DNA of 48,954 bases from NCBI RefSeq assembly GCF_004208515.1, contig NZ_SGIM01000018.1, positions 1 to 48,954 on the forward strand, written 5' to 3'. This DNA is from Acinetobacter halotolerans (GTDB lineage: Bacteria; Pseudomonadota; Gammaproteobacteria; Pseudomonadales; Moraxellaceae). The first letter of the stretch is position 1; every line of letters begins with the position of its first letter. The notes under the pieces are model-generated. The model saw only the letters and a program-made list of their open reading frames with translations, ran no database searches and was not told the DNA's origin. Shown one piece after another: positions 1 through 8,815 of the stretch. The position numbers and the translations under genes are program-made.

Positions 1-283
1 AGTTATTTGAAACGGTGAGTAATTGCATTTTACCTAGATTAATCTATCTACATATAAAACTTTTTGGAATCTATTTAATTTATTGTATATCTGAAAAAAC
101 GAAAAAATAATCGACAATTATCAATTTTAATCTAAAGCTTGATCTATTTCTCTTTAATTTTTTTTACTCATTAATAAAGTATATTTACAGAAAATTAATA
201 GTATGGTTACATTAGGCATATTTTTATAATGAAAAGAATCTTATTCCATAATGGGGTTTGATTGGGGACATAAAGGAATGATT
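1..283. other. AT-rich region with no recognisable gene
   Basis: This is AT-rich DNA at the left edge of the window, upstream of the first lipoprotein gene. I see no convincing reading frame. It presumably holds the promoter of the gene starting at 284, but no well-spaced promoter pair stands out. Confidence 0.5.
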
Positions 284-1753
284 ATGAATAGAAAACAACT
301 TACCTCAAAGTTGTCTGTAATAACTGTGGCAATTTTACTTGCAAGCTGTGGTGGGGGGGATGGGTATTATGGTTCTAATAACAATTCGAATAATGGTTCG
401 AATGATGGAGGAACTACTGGCGGCGGAACTACAACCACTACCGCTTCTGGACTAAAAATCGAATTAGATAAGCTGTCGATGGCTGCTACAAATGGTCAGT
501 TAACAGTAACTGTGCGTGCTTTAGATGCTAACAAAGGTGGGGTTGCTTCAATTCCAGTTACTCTATCAGTTATTGACCCTACAAATAATGTCAATAATGC
601 CGGACTATCTAGGCAAACAACGAATGAGTCTGGTAATGCCGTATTTATTTTAACAACACCACCCACTTCATCTACATTAACAGAGTTAATTAAAAATGGT
701 TTTAAACTTTTGGTTACCGCAAATGGTGAAAAGTTAAGCCAAGAACAATTAGTTACTGTTACTGGTGCTGATACAAGCTCTGGTGCTGATACGACAAGTA
801 TAGTTTTATTTGACGCTACAAAAACATCATTAAACGTTAGAGGTGATCAAACAACGGTTACACTGACTGCGGTTGATGCAAATGGCGCAACTTTATCAAA
901 TCAAGCTATTTCTCTAAAAGTAAAAAACTCTGCATTAAATGGTGTTAAATTTACACCGAATGCTTCTCAAACAGATGCGAATGGTAGAATTACATATACT
1001 TTATCATTTAGCGAAGCTCAGAGAGCATCTAGTTACAGTGCTACCTCTTTTATCACCGATGATCTTATTCTAGAGGCAAATTTTGGGCAATCTACTAAAA
1101 TTTATACCTATAAACTAGATGTAGTAGGTTCAACTGTTCCTCAGCCAGTTGGGGCAATTTCAGTTGCTTATAATCCAACAAAAATTGAAGGATCAGAAAA
1201 TGGTGTCTATTATTATCAAAATGTTTCTGTTCAAGTGACTGATGTTGATGGTAAACCGATACCAAATCAAGACGTCGTAATGGGAGTAAATGCTTTAACT
1301 TATAACAAAGGTTTTTATGCATTTTTTGATACGAATACTCCACCTGATGGAACGGCCGATAAATATTTACCTGCTGTTATTACTCGATGTGTTACTCCTG
1401 TGATTAAAGTAAATACCAATGGAAAAGAAATTGATCAATTAAAACCTGTTAAAGAGGGTCAAACCGTTCAAGTTGTTTCTTTTATTAATTCGGAAGGAAC
1501 GCCTGCGACTGATAATAAATATACAACAGATGCAAATGGTAGATTTGACTTGAAGGTCCAGTACCCTAAAATTTATGCAGGATATCTAAATATTCAATTG
1601 ATTGCTGACTCGATTGTTAGTGGTAAAAATATTAGTGGTTCTACAAGTTTTGGTCTAAGTTATTTGGTTAATGATGTCGTTGTTGCTGATGGTATAGCTC
1701 CTAATATAGAAAGCCCTTATGGTTTATCCACTAATTGTTTAGATGGTTTGTAA
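284..1753 (+). CDS. Putative surface lipoprotein with Ig-like (Big-1-like) repeats
   Basis: This is a predicted secreted lipoprotein of 489 residues. The ATG at 284 is preferred over 251 because AAAGGA at 272-277 is well spaced from it, and translation from 284 gives a clean lipoprotein signal (hydrophobic stretch, then LASC with the lipidated Cys at residue 22). A Gly/Ser/Asn/Thr-rich linker follows, then about three beta-rich segments with the style of bacterial Ig-like domains: phrases such as TVTVRALDANKGG, TVTLTAVDANG and VSVQVTDVDGKPIPNQDVV, each followed by a T(D/N)xxG turn. This resembles invasin or intimin Big-1 domains. The exact role is unknown; an exposed adhesin-like or structural role is inferred. 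A run of seven G lies at 353-359, just after the lipobox codons. A strong hairpin terminator follows. Confidence 0.8.
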   Translation: MNRKQLTSKLSVITVAILLASCGGGDGYYGSNNNSNNGSNDGGTTGGGTTTTTASGLKIELDKLSMAATNGQLTVTVRALDANKGGVASIPVTLSVIDPTNNVNNAGLSRQTTNESGNAVFILTTPPTSSTLTELIKNGFKLLVTANGEKLSQEQLVTVTGADTSSGADTTSIVLFDATKTSLNVRGDQTTVTLTAVDANGATLSNQAISLKVKNSALNGVKFTPNASQTDANGRITYTLSFSEAQRASSYSATSFITDDLILEANFGQSTKIYTYKLDVVGSTVPQPVGAISVAYNPTKIEGSENGVYYYQNVSVQVTDVDGKPIPNQDVVMGVNALTYNKGFYAFFDTNTPPDGTADKYLPAVITRCVTPVIKVNTNGKEIDQLKPVKEGQTVQVVSFINSEGTPATDNKYTTDANGRFDLKVQYPKIYAGYLNIQLIADSIVSGKNISGSTSFGLSYLVNDVVVADGIAPNIESPYGLSTNCLDGL

Positions 1754-1771
1754 TTTTCTAGGAAAATAAAA

Positions 1772-1798
1772 AAAACGGCAACTAAGCCGTTTTTTTTT
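1772..1798. terminator. Bidirectional rho-independent terminator
   Basis: AAAACGGC (1772-1779) pairs with GCCGTTTT (1786-1793) around a six-base loop. A long T run follows on the plus strand and an A run precedes it, so it can serve both the lipoprotein gene and the convergent gene ending at 1828. Confidence 0.85.
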
Positions 1799-1827
1799 AT
1801 TTTTTAAGGATAAATAGTTATGAGGGT

Positions 1828-2163
1828 TTAATCATCCAGCAAATCCATTTGTTTCGCTAATTGGTATAAATTGTTTGAGCGATTACCTGTACGACAAAAC
1901 ATTAAGATTGGTTTTGGAAGTTCATTGTAGTGATTTGCAAAAGTACGAACATCTAATTCGCTAATTTGACCTGCAACGACAGGTTGATAGACATAATCTA
2001 GCCCCGCATTACGTGCAGCCTCTTCAATTTGGGCACTTGTCGGTTGTTCAGGACCGCCTTCCATATCTGGGCGATTATTAATAATAGATTTGAAACCTTT
2101 CTCAACCACTTGCTCGACATGCTCTGGCCCGATTTGACCTGCAAAACCAATATTCTCTGACAT
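1828..2163 (-). CDS. DUF442 / TIGR01244-type sulfurtransferase-phosphatase
   Basis: This is a 111-residue protein of the DUF442 family, which has a dual-specificity-phosphatase-like fold and is also found as the N-terminal half of beta-lactamase-hydrolase-like (Blh) proteins. The signature loop FCRTGNRS is present with the catalytic Cys at residue 90, the P-loop form C-x4-R being C-R-T-G-N-R. An upstream Asp (RPDMEGG, residues 31-37) sits where the family has its conserved RPD. GGAG lies a few bases before the ATG at 2163. The true substrate is unknown; family members are linked to sulfide metabolism in some bacteria, but no such partner gene is visible here. Confidence 0.85.
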   Translation of the reverse strand: MSENIGFAGQIGPEHVEQVVEKGFKSIINNRPDMEGGPEQPTSAQIEEAARNAGLDYVYQPVVAGQISELDVRTFANHYNELPKPILMFCRTGNRSNNLYQLAKQMDLLDD

Positions 2164-2286
2164 CTTGTCACTCCAAAAACAAACAAAACATTTTATGCTC
2201 TATCATAGCATTAAGCTTAATGTTGAGTTTAAATGTCTATAGTAAATAAACGATGTACCTAAAAAAGATAACGTAATGGAGCGCGC

Positions 2287-3183
2287 ATGCACACCTACAC
2301 TGTTGAGCCGTTGTATGTTCCAAGTGGTGATGAAACGATCGCTGCAGATTTTTATCTTCCTAAGGCAAATATTAAACCCGCTGTTATTTTGATGGCGCAT
2401 GGCTTTGCTGGATTGCGTCAATTCAAATTGGTTCAATATGCCCAACGTTTTGCTCAAGCGGGTTATGCCGTTATTCTGTTCGACTATCGTTATTGGGGGG
2501 GCAGTACGGGGAAACCACGTGAATTGGTTTCATTAAGCGCTCAGTTAGATGATTGGAAAACCATGATTCAACATGCATCTAATTGTAAGTTGATAGACAG
2601 TAGAAGGATTATTCTTTGGGGAACGTCACTTAGTGGGGGGTATGCACTGAGCTTGGCTACTGATCTGAAAAATATTCAAGCGGTGATGGTACAGGTGCCT
2701 TATATCGATGGGGCAGAGACAGCCAAGCATTATCCTCTGCAACGTTATCCTGAGGCTCTAAAACGCTCTAGTCAGGACTATATGGGCTCTAAAATGGGGT
2801 TGGTGCCTAAAACATTGCCTGTTGTTGATCAATATAGACTGTGTTTTTTACCAACTTCGGATAGTTACTATGGTTATCATTCGATCGTAAATCCTGATTA
2901 TTACTGGAGTGGTGAAGTGCCTGCGCGGGTATTTTTCAATTTGATGCGTTATCGTCCGATCCAGTTTGTACGTAAGATCAATATCCCTGTGTTATTTATT
3001 GCAGCAAAAAATGATACATTAATTCCGATTGAATCAAGTCGTGAAGCCGCAACCAATATTGCTCCTTTTGTGAGCTATCATGAGTGGGATATGAAGCATT
3101 TTGATGTTTATCACGGTGCTTGGTTTGAAAAAGCAGTTACAACCCAATTAGAATTTTTACATCAACATATTGGAGTGATGTAA
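2287..3183 (+). CDS. Alpha/beta hydrolase
   Basis: This is a 298-residue alpha/beta-fold hydrolase. The pattern includes an oxyanion-hole segment (HGFAG near residue 40), a nucleophile elbow GTSLSGG with Ser at about 114 (last elbow position Ser rather than the usual Gly), an acid in AAKNDTLIP at about 243 and a His in MKHFD at about 271. It therefore appears catalytically complete. It resembles the dienelactone hydrolase or X-Pro-peptidase-like clan; the substrate cannot be given. GGAG before the ATG supports the start. Its stop codon touches the start of trxC at 3184, so the two are probably translationally coupled. Confidence 0.85.
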   Translation: MHTYTVEPLYVPSGDETIAADFYLPKANIKPAVILMAHGFAGLRQFKLVQYAQRFAQAGYAVILFDYRYWGGSTGKPRELVSLSAQLDDWKTMIQHASNCKLIDSRRIILWGTSLSGGYALSLATDLKNIQAVMVQVPYIDGAETAKHYPLQRYPEALKRSSQDYMGSKMGLVPKTLPVVDQYRLCFLPTSDSYYGYHSIVNPDYYWSGEVPARVFFNLMRYRPIQFVRKINIPVLFIAAKNDTLIPIESSREAATNIAPFVSYHEWDMKHFDVYHGAWFEKAVTTQLEFLHQHIGVM

Positions 3184-3612
3184 ATGATGATCGTCTGTGC
3201 ATCTTGTGGTGCAAAAAATCGTGTTCCTGAAGAAAAATTAGCTGTTCACCCCAATTGTGGCCAATGTCATCAGGCATTATTACCTCTATCCCCAATTGAA
3301 TTAAATGAACAAAATTTTAGTCACTTTATTAGTAATACCGATTTACCGGTTTTGATTGATTTATGGGCTGAGTGGTGTGGTCCATGTAAGATGATGGCGC
3401 CACATTTTGCTCAAGTTGCTAAGCAGAATCCATATGTGATCTTTGCAAAGATTGATACTGAGGCAAATCCACGCTTAAGTGCTGCATTCAATGTCCGAAG
3501 TATTCCGACCTTGGTCTTGATGAATAAAACCACCGAGTTAGCAAGAATCAGCGGTGCATTGCGTACACCTGAATTACAGCAATGGTTAGATCAGCAATTA
3601 CAGCAACATTAA
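3184..3612 (+). CDS. trxC: Thioredoxin 2 (zinc-binding)
   Basis: This is a 142-residue thioredoxin of the TrxC type, a cytoplasmic disulfide reductase reduced by thioredoxin reductase. Two CxxC pairs at Cys5/Cys8 and Cys25/Cys28 form the N-terminal zinc module typical of TrxC. The active site WCGPC follows at residues 64-68, with the cis-Pro loop RSIPT further on. The ATG immediately follows the TAA of the hydrolase gene, with no separate ribosome binding site, which suggests coupled translation; the second Met at 3187 is an alternative start. yciA follows 10 bases downstream. Confidence 0.95.
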   Translation: MMIVCASCGAKNRVPEEKLAVHPNCGQCHQALLPLSPIELNEQNFSHFISNTDLPVLIDLWAEWCGPCKMMAPHFAQVAKQNPYVIFAKIDTEANPRLSAAFNVRSIPTLVLMNKTTELARISGALRTPELQQWLDQQLQQH

Positions 3613-3622
3613 GAGAATAAAT

Positions 3623-4039
3623 ATGACGGAACGCTTGAATCATCCAGAAGGTATTTTATCGCTGCAAAATATTGCGATGCCAGCCGATACTAATTGGAGT
3701 GGTGATGTTTTTGGTGGATGGATTGTCTCCCAAATGGATTTAGCTGGGGCGATTCATGTTGAACGTCTGAGTAAAGGTCGTTGTGCCACGATCGCGATTA
3801 ATCAGATGACTTTTTTGGTTCCAGTCAAAGTCGGAAATGTAATTAGCTGCTATACCAAAATTCTAAAAATCGGAAATAGTTCGGTGCAAGTACAAATTGA
3901 AGTTTGGAATAGTCACGATGACTCTCGTGACCCTGTGCGAATTACGGAGGGGGTCTTTACATTTGTTGCTGTTGATGTGAATGGCAATAAACGTGTGATC
4001 TCTGATGAGGTTAAACAAGCTTATGTGGCGAACTTGTAA
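3623..4039 (+). CDS. yciA: Acyl-CoA thioesterase, YciA type
   Basis: This is a 138-residue single-hotdog thioesterase that hydrolyses acyl-CoA to free acid and CoA. The motif NTNWSGDVFGGWIVSQMD holds the conserved hotdog helix start and the catalytic Asp region (E. coli YciA has the comparable ANGDIFGGW pattern). The strand around ATIAINQMTFLVPVKVGNVI is also typical. It sits 10 bases after trxC, so it is likely in the same transcript. In E. coli yciA neighbours yciB; here yciB is about 5 kb away. Confidence 0.9.
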   Translation: MTERLNHPEGILSLQNIAMPADTNWSGDVFGGWIVSQMDLAGAIHVERLSKGRCATIAINQMTFLVPVKVGNVISCYTKILKIGNSSVQVQIEVWNSHDDSRDPVRITEGVFTFVAVDVNGNKRVISDEVKQAYVANL

Positions 4040-4123
4040 AATATAACGCAAACGGATATGAGCTTGATTATGTATGCTCCATTCTTTTTGTTTTATATCA
4101 TATTGGCATTTGGAGTGTAGATC

Positions 4124-4603
4124 ATGGCTGAAGAACTCATTTTGCAACAAGGTCCTAAAGCTGAACAATATCAAAATCTAATGCCGCAGATTCAAGCGAT
4201 TGTTGAGGGTGAATCTGATGTGATCGCCAATCTCGCGAATATTTGTGCAGCATTAAAACAGCAATTTGATTGGCTATGGATTGGCTTTTATCTTGTGAAA
4301 GACGATGAACTAGTGTTAGGACCCTTTCAAGGGCCGATTGCTTGTACACGTATTGCAAAAGGTCGTGGCGTCTGTGGAACCGCATGGCAACAACAGCAAG
4401 TGATGATTGTGCCCGATGTGGATCAATTTCCAGGACATATCGCATGTAGTTCAGCTTCTAAATCTGAGATTGTATTACCGATTATGAAAAATGGTGTGTG
4501 TCTCGGGGTTTTAGATATTGATAGTGATGAACTGGATCAATTTGATGAAATCGATGCGGCGTATCTTCAGCAGCTAATTTTAACCATTGAAAAGTTCATT
4601 TAG
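4124..4603 (+). CDS. msrC: Free methionine-(R)-sulfoxide reductase (GAF domain)
   Basis: This 159-residue GAF-domain enzyme reduces free L-methionine-(R)-sulfoxide using thioredoxin. The three catalytic-region cysteines are present at 74, 84 and 108 (ACTRI, GVCGTAW, IACSS). Their spacing of 10 and 24 matches E. coli fRMsr (Cys84, Cys94, Cys118). GGAG upstream of the ATG supports the start. The nearby trxC on the same strand is a plausible electron donor. A strong terminator follows. Confidence 0.93.
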   Translation: MAEELILQQGPKAEQYQNLMPQIQAIVEGESDVIANLANICAALKQQFDWLWIGFYLVKDDELVLGPFQGPIACTRIAKGRGVCGTAWQQQQVMIVPDVDQFPGHIACSSASKSEIVLPIMKNGVCLGVLDIDSDELDQFDEIDAAYLQQLILTIEKFI

Positions 4604-4622
4604 GGCATGACACTGCAAAAAA

Positions 4623-4651
4623 AATAAAGCCCAAATCATTTGGGCTTTATT
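4623..4651. terminator. Bidirectional terminator
   Basis: A perfect palindrome with the stem AAAGCCCAAA/TTTGGGCTTT and a three-base loop is flanked by A/T tracts. It lies between the convergent genes ending at 4603 and 4667. Confidence 0.9.
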
Positions 4652-4666
4652 TTATCATTCAAAAAA

Positions 4667-5161
4667 TTATTTTTTGCGTTTTGGCAGCCAAGCCCAAAGC
4701 ATCTGGCATTGGATTGGTTGATTCCCAGCATCATCAATGACAGTGACAGGAATTAATAACTCGCCTTTTTCATTTTCAGCGATAAACTTTTGTTGATCAG
4801 CTGATAATGTTGCTGTCGCTGTTAAGCCACCTTGAGCAACTTTTAAATAATCGACATGCAAAGATTTAATCAACAAAATGCGACTATCTGGAACATGTAG
4901 ACCAGTTAAAAAACCCGTTGCTGTTTCAGCCAATAGTGCCATTGCTGCGGCATGAACACCTTTAATATGGTTTTGCATATTACGTTGGTTTTCAATGCGT
5001 ACAGTTACATGGTCTTTATCCACTTCTAAATAGCGGATATTTGCTGTTCCCACCATTGGAACAACACGGCCAAAAGCTTTGCTCCATAATGTGCTACGGA
5101 TGCCTTTAGGAAACTTAGACGTGGTTTTAACCAGCGTATAAAGACGGTTATCTTTTGCCAT
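4667..5161 (-). CDS. DUF4442 hotdog-fold protein
   Basis: This is a 164-residue protein of the DUF4442 group within the hotdog superfamily, which includes thioesterases such as PaaI and YiiD C-terminal domains. The visible family signature is the central helix region NHIKGVHAAAMALLAETATG, with strands on each side (DHVTVRIENQ and IKSLHVDYLKVA). A catalytic function as an acyl-CoA thioesterase is an inference. AGGT lies upstream of the ATG. It is 14 bases downstream of yajQ and probably in one operon with it. Confidence 0.85.
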   Translation of the reverse strand: MAKDNRLYTLVKTTSKFPKGIRSTLWSKAFGRVVPMVGTANIRYLEVDKDHVTVRIENQRNMQNHIKGVHAAAMALLAETATGFLTGLHVPDSRILLIKSLHVDYLKVAQGGLTATATLSADQQKFIAENEKGELLIPVTVIDDAGNQPIQCQMLWAWLPKRKK

Positions 5162-5175
5162 AGTGAACCTATTGC

Positions 5176-5664
5176 TTAGTCTTTGAAATTATTAAATTGG
5201 AGTGGCAGACCAAATTGTTGTTCACGTAAAAAGTTCATGACTTGTTGCAAAGTATCGCGTTTTTTATCCGTGACACGAATTTTGTCGCCTTGGATAGAAG
5301 ATTGCGCTTTGATGCCGCTTTCTTTAATGGCTTTATTAATTTTTTTTGCGGTATCTGAGTCAAGTCCATCTTTAAGCTTGATGACTTGAACCACGTTTTT
5401 ACCCGATGCCGTGGCTTTTTGAGGATCCAATGCTTGTACGTCAACCTTGCGTTTATAGAAATGGTTTTCGAGCATGCTATACACTTGTTCGCACTGGAAA
5501 TCACTTTCTGTTGAGATTTTGATTTCCTTATTTTTTTCATTTAGCTCAATAGAAACATCCTGTCCGCGGAAGTCAAAACGTGTCGCAATCTCTTTTTGAG
5601 TGTTTTGTACGGCATGATTGACTTCAAATAACTCTAATTCAGAAACAATATCAAAAGAAGGCAT
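5176..5664 (-). CDS. yajQ: YajQ family nucleotide-binding protein
   Basis: This is a 162-residue YajQ protein, the family implicated in cyclic-di-GMP binding in Xanthomonas and Pseudomonas. The N-terminus MPSFDIVSELELFEVNHAVQ and the segments RFDFRGQDVSIELNEK and QSSIQGDKIRVTDKKRD are family signatures. The start at 5664 is chosen because AAAGGT precedes it and it gives the usual length of about 162 residues; the frame remains open upstream to 5727. It is divergent from the rhodanese gene. Confidence 0.95.
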   Translation of the reverse strand: MPSFDIVSELELFEVNHAVQNTQKEIATRFDFRGQDVSIELNEKNKEIKISTESDFQCEQVYSMLENHFYKRKVDVQALDPQKATASGKNVVQVIKLKDGLDSDTAKKINKAIKESGIKAQSSIQGDKIRVTDKKRDTLQQVMNFLREQQFGLPLQFNNFKD

Positions 5665-5754
5665 AGTTAGACCTTTACAAAGGGAAAGAATATTTGCGAT
5701 GCTAAGGGGGTTTTCTTCATTTGCCAAGTGTTGTTTACATCAAAGGAGTGCGCA

Positions 5755-6069
5755 ATGATCCGTAAACAAGAAATTACAACATTTGAGTTCCCAAAAGACG
5801 CTGTCATTTGGGATGTCCGAGATACCAAAGCGTATACAGAGGCTCATGTCAAAGGGGCAGTAAATCGCCCAATTGCTGAATTAACTGCGGATAGTTTGAC
5901 TCAGGTTGCAGCGGATCAGCCGATTTATATTCTATGTGGAGGTGGCAGTAAAGCACCTCGAGCAGCAGAACTTTTAGAAGGTTTTGATAGTTCTCGTGAA
6001 TATGTAGTCTTGATGGGTGGCACACGTGCAGCGCGTGATGCAGGCTTAGCTTTAGAGCAAGGTGCTTAA
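5755..6069 (+). CDS. Single-domain rhodanese-like protein
   Basis: This is a 104-residue rhodanese-like sulfurtransferase. The N-terminal WDVRDTKAYTEAHVKGAVN and the active-site loop ILCGGGSKAPRAAELL with Cys61 are typical. The start at 5755 has AAGGAG in front; the frame is open to 5728 but that start would lack a binding site. Partners are unknown. It is divergent from yajQ and ends at a strong hairpin. Confidence 0.9.
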   Translation: MIRKQEITTFEFPKDAVIWDVRDTKAYTEAHVKGAVNRPIAELTADSLTQVAADQPIYILCGGGSKAPRAAELLEGFDSSREYVVLMGGTRAARDAGLALEQGA

Positions 6070-6078
6070 TTGCTCAGA

Positions 6079-6114
6079 AAATGTGCCAAAATACTTCGGT
6101 ATTTTGGCACATTT
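6079..6114. terminator. Long perfect hairpin between convergent genes
   Basis: A 16-bp perfect stem with a TTCG tetraloop (6095-6098) lies between the rhodanese gene and mnmC, which converge. The T tracts are short (TTT on plus, TTTT on minus), but the very stable stem makes a bidirectional terminator likely. Confidence 0.85.
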
Positions 6115-6157
6115 AAAAATAACGATCTAAAAAAATAATTTTTCTTAAAATGATGAT

Positions 6158-8065
6158 TTAGCCAGAATAATAAGGTTTTTTTGCTTTGACTTTCTTTTGG
6201 AAACGTTGCGGATTGAGTTTATTTAATAAACTTTGTGGAATTGGACAAAGCTCACCTAAAACCAATGCAGCTAATACTTCACTGCACAGCGGCGCAAACA
6301 AGAAACCTTTAGAACCTAAACCTGCGAAGGTATAGCACTCATTTGTATTTTGCATTTTGCCGACTAAAGGAAAGTAATCTAAGCTTTGTGCGCGCACAGA
6401 TGCTCGACCTTGCCATGAGTCTGTCGATGGGAGCTGTTGCGCATATTCGGGAAAGACACTGTGGATAAGTTCATGGTTATGCACATGGTCTTCTGGTAAT
6501 ACTTCGGTATCGTCTCGATTTGGGTAAAATGACGCGCCTAAGATCAGTTGAGTTGCATCAAGCTGCATACAATAACCACCATAGCTATAAGCTTGATCAA
6601 GTGGAAGCGGATGATTGTTGTTATTTACCCAACTGACTTGTCCACGAATCGGTTTAAGTATCGGATAGTTTTCAAACAGTTCTGTACTTTGCTTGGCACA
6701 ACAGACAATCACATGATCAGCAGTTGTAAGTCGTTCTTGATCTTGCCATAGCTCAGTTTGCTTTTCTACTTGCTTTAAATCTGAGATCTTGGCTTTTTTT
6801 ACGGTGATATTGGGATGTTGTAAAATCTCATCACGGAGTTGATGCGGGGAAACTGCGCCTGCTTGTCGTAACTTTAAACTGGAAAACTCAGTTTCAGGGA
6901 GAGTCTCTATCGAAGAGTGAGCGGATAAAATGTGATCAGGATATTGTTCAACCAATCCTAAAAGCTCATCTGGATTTTTTAAAGCAATTTGCTGAACCTC
7001 AATCTCTCTAAACGCTTTAAATTGAGGATAAAAATTTAAAGCGTGTTGCCAACTTAAAGTCATCAAGTGATCATGCGCTTGCTCAATTGGGCATAGCTTT
7101 GGGTTAAGTAATGCCAGAGGGTTTCCCGACGCCCCCGAGAGGGGCTCATTTTGCTCGTAGATCGTGACTTGATGTCCGCGTTGAGCAAATACCCATGCAC
7201 TACTTAAACCTGCGATTCCTGCGCCAATGATGGCGATTTTTTGCTGTGTTGTTATTGCTTTTGATCTAGGTTGTCGCGTTAGCACATTTTCTTCAGTATT
7301 TGGTACTGCTATGTCAGATGGTGCAGCAACATCAAGCCAAATGGCTTTAAGCATTTCTCGTTTATGACCAAAACCACGTGGACGGCTGATGTGTATGCCA
7401 TGCTGTTTGAGCCCACGTTTCAATACACCAGCGACACTAAATGAGGCGAAGGTTGTTCCCTCATCAGATAAGCGAACAATATGATTGAGTACATTTTCTT
7501 GCCACATATCTGGATTACAAGAAGGGGCGAAGCCATCCAGAAACCATGCATTCACGGCTTGGGTTTTGGGGATGCTTGGGAAAATATTCTGTGCATCGCC
7601 CAACCATAAATCAAGACTAAAACGTTCATCGGGAAAACTGAGACGATGACAGCCAGCAATTGGTAAAGGATATTGTTCTATTAGTTTTTCGGCCAGCGGT
7701 TGTAGCTCAGTCCAAACATTTAAGGCACGGATGAGATCGGCTTTGCTAAGCGGAAACTTTTCTACGCTGATGGCATGTAAATGGCTGTGGTTATCAGGAC
7801 GAACTTGTCGCCAAAGTTGCCATAGCGCTAAAATATTTAAGCCTGTACCAAAGCCTGTTTCGCCCACACAAAAATATTGATAATCGTTGAGTTGGGAAAG
7901 ACGCTCAGTGAGATCATTGCCATTTAAAAAGACATGGCGTGTTTCTAGTAAGCCATTATCTTTAGAAAAGTAGACATCGCCAAATTGTTTAGAAATGGGA
8001 ACTTCAATACCGTCAATAAGTTCCCAGTCTAAAGCAGCTGTTTGCAGTTTTGATGACTCAGACAT
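6158..8065 (-). CDS. mnmC: Bifunctional tRNA mnm5s2U34 methyltransferase / cmnm5s2U34 oxidoreductase
   Basis: This 635-residue MnmC performs the last two steps of mnm5s2U synthesis at the wobble position of several tRNAs. The N-terminal half is a SAM methyltransferase (GETGFGTGLNILALW, then WFLDGFAPSCNPDMW). The C-terminal half is an FAD oxidoreductase (IAIIGAGIAGLSSAWVFAQR, the GxGxxG dinucleotide motif at about residue 280). The length is close to the usual 660. It is the last gene of a tight minus-strand operon, 18 bases after the upstream small gene; no clear Shine-Dalgarno precedes the ATG, so coupling is possible. Confidence 0.96.
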   Translation of the reverse strand: MSESSKLQTAALDWELIDGIEVPISKQFGDVYFSKDNGLLETRHVFLNGNDLTERLSQLNDYQYFCVGETGFGTGLNILALWQLWRQVRPDNHSHLHAISVEKFPLSKADLIRALNVWTELQPLAEKLIEQYPLPIAGCHRLSFPDERFSLDLWLGDAQNIFPSIPKTQAVNAWFLDGFAPSCNPDMWQENVLNHIVRLSDEGTTFASFSVAGVLKRGLKQHGIHISRPRGFGHKREMLKAIWLDVAAPSDIAVPNTEENVLTRQPRSKAITTQQKIAIIGAGIAGLSSAWVFAQRGHQVTIYEQNEPLSGASGNPLALLNPKLCPIEQAHDHLMTLSWQHALNFYPQFKAFREIEVQQIALKNPDELLGLVEQYPDHILSAHSSIETLPETEFSSLKLRQAGAVSPHQLRDEILQHPNITVKKAKISDLKQVEKQTELWQDQERLTTADHVIVCCAKQSTELFENYPILKPIRGQVSWVNNNNHPLPLDQAYSYGGYCMQLDATQLILGASFYPNRDDTEVLPEDHVHNHELIHSVFPEYAQQLPSTDSWQGRASVRAQSLDYFPLVGKMQNTNECYTFAGLGSKGFLFAPLCSEVLAALVLGELCPIPQSLLNKLNPQRFQKKVKAKKPYYSG

Positions 8066-8083
8066 AAATAAATGTGTTGCGGT

Positions 8084-8485
8084 TTACCACTGGCGACGAC
8101 GTTTAGTATAAACATAACTCGCAATAAAAAAGCCAAGAATGACACCGACGGCAATGGTCATCGCACCATACAGAAACATTTGCGCACTACGTTCGCTTTG
8201 CAAAACTTGGACTTGTACAGTTAAATTGTCATTTTTTAACTGTAATTCTTGGTTTTGAGTCAGTGCTTCAAGATTGGCATTTTCAAGTTGTTTTAAACGA
8301 TTGGCTTGATCTTGAATGAGTGCCTTATTTTTTGCTTCTTGCTGCTGTTTGGCTTTGGCAATTTGTTCTGCTGTTAATGGCTTGGTTACTGCGCTTGTGG
8401 TGGTTTGAACCGTTGATGATTCAACAGCCCAAACACTAGAAGTGAGTAAACATAGAGCAAATAAGCTTTGGAATGCAATACGCAT
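8084..8485 (-). CDS. Small secreted coiled-coil protein with C-terminal membrane anchor
   Basis: I do not recognise a named family. The 133-residue product has a signal peptide (MRIAFQSLFALCLLTSSVWA), a Gln/Lys/Asn-rich coiled-coil region at about residues 40-97 and one transmembrane helix near the C-terminus (about 103-125) followed by a basic tail KRRRQW. This layout resembles the C-terminal half of TIGR04211 SH3-domain membrane anchors without the SH3 domain. It lies 3 bases after yciI and 18 before mnmC, so it is co-transcribed with them. Confidence 0.8.
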   Translation of the reverse strand: MRIAFQSLFALCLLTSSVWAVESSTVQTTTSAVTKPLTAEQIAKAKQQQEAKNKALIQDQANRLKQLENANLEALTQNQELQLKNDNLTVQVQVLQSERSAQMFLYGAMTIAVGVILGFFIASYVYTKRRRQW

Positions 8486-8488
8486 GGT

Positions 8489-8791
8489 TTACCCTTTTGG
8501 AAACGCTTTATTAAAAGGTTTTACATCAATCGTGGCGTAAATCCCTTCTTTTAAAAAAGGTTCTTCTTCAATCCACGCATCAAGTGCTTCACGACTATCA
8601 AATTCCACAATGATGGTGCTGCCAATGAAGCCAGCTTGTAAGTCATCAGGATCTTTGGGATGTGCGCCAGCGGTAATTAAACGTCCTTCATCATCCAGTT
8701 TTTGTAGTCGAGCTACATGTTGCGGACGAGTCGCTAGACGTTTCTCCAAAGTACCTTCACGATCAGTACAAGTCAGTACAAAATAGGGCAT
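8489..8791 (-). CDS. yciI: YciI family protein
   Basis: This is a 100-residue YciI-like protein of the dimeric alpha+beta barrel class. The segments RPQHVARLQKLDDEGRLITAG and a later Asp-rich stretch match the family, in which a His-Asp pair forms the putative active site (His of RPQH here). The function of YciI is not established; catabolic relatives act on muconate-type compounds. It lies between yciB and a small membrane protein gene with spacings of 24 and 3 bases. Confidence 0.92.
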   Translation of the reverse strand: MPYFVLTCTDREGTLEKRLATRPQHVARLQKLDDEGRLITAGAHPKDPDDLQAGFIGSTIIVEFDSREALDAWIEEEPFLKEGIYATIDVKPFNKAFPKG

Positions 8792-8815
8792 AGCAGTTGC
8801 TCAATGATTCAAAAT

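Noticed and set aside
763..800. Short direct repeat GGTGCTGATAC in the lipoprotein gene
   Set aside because: Two copies encode a GADTSSGADT linker; this is a simple internal duplication without further structure.
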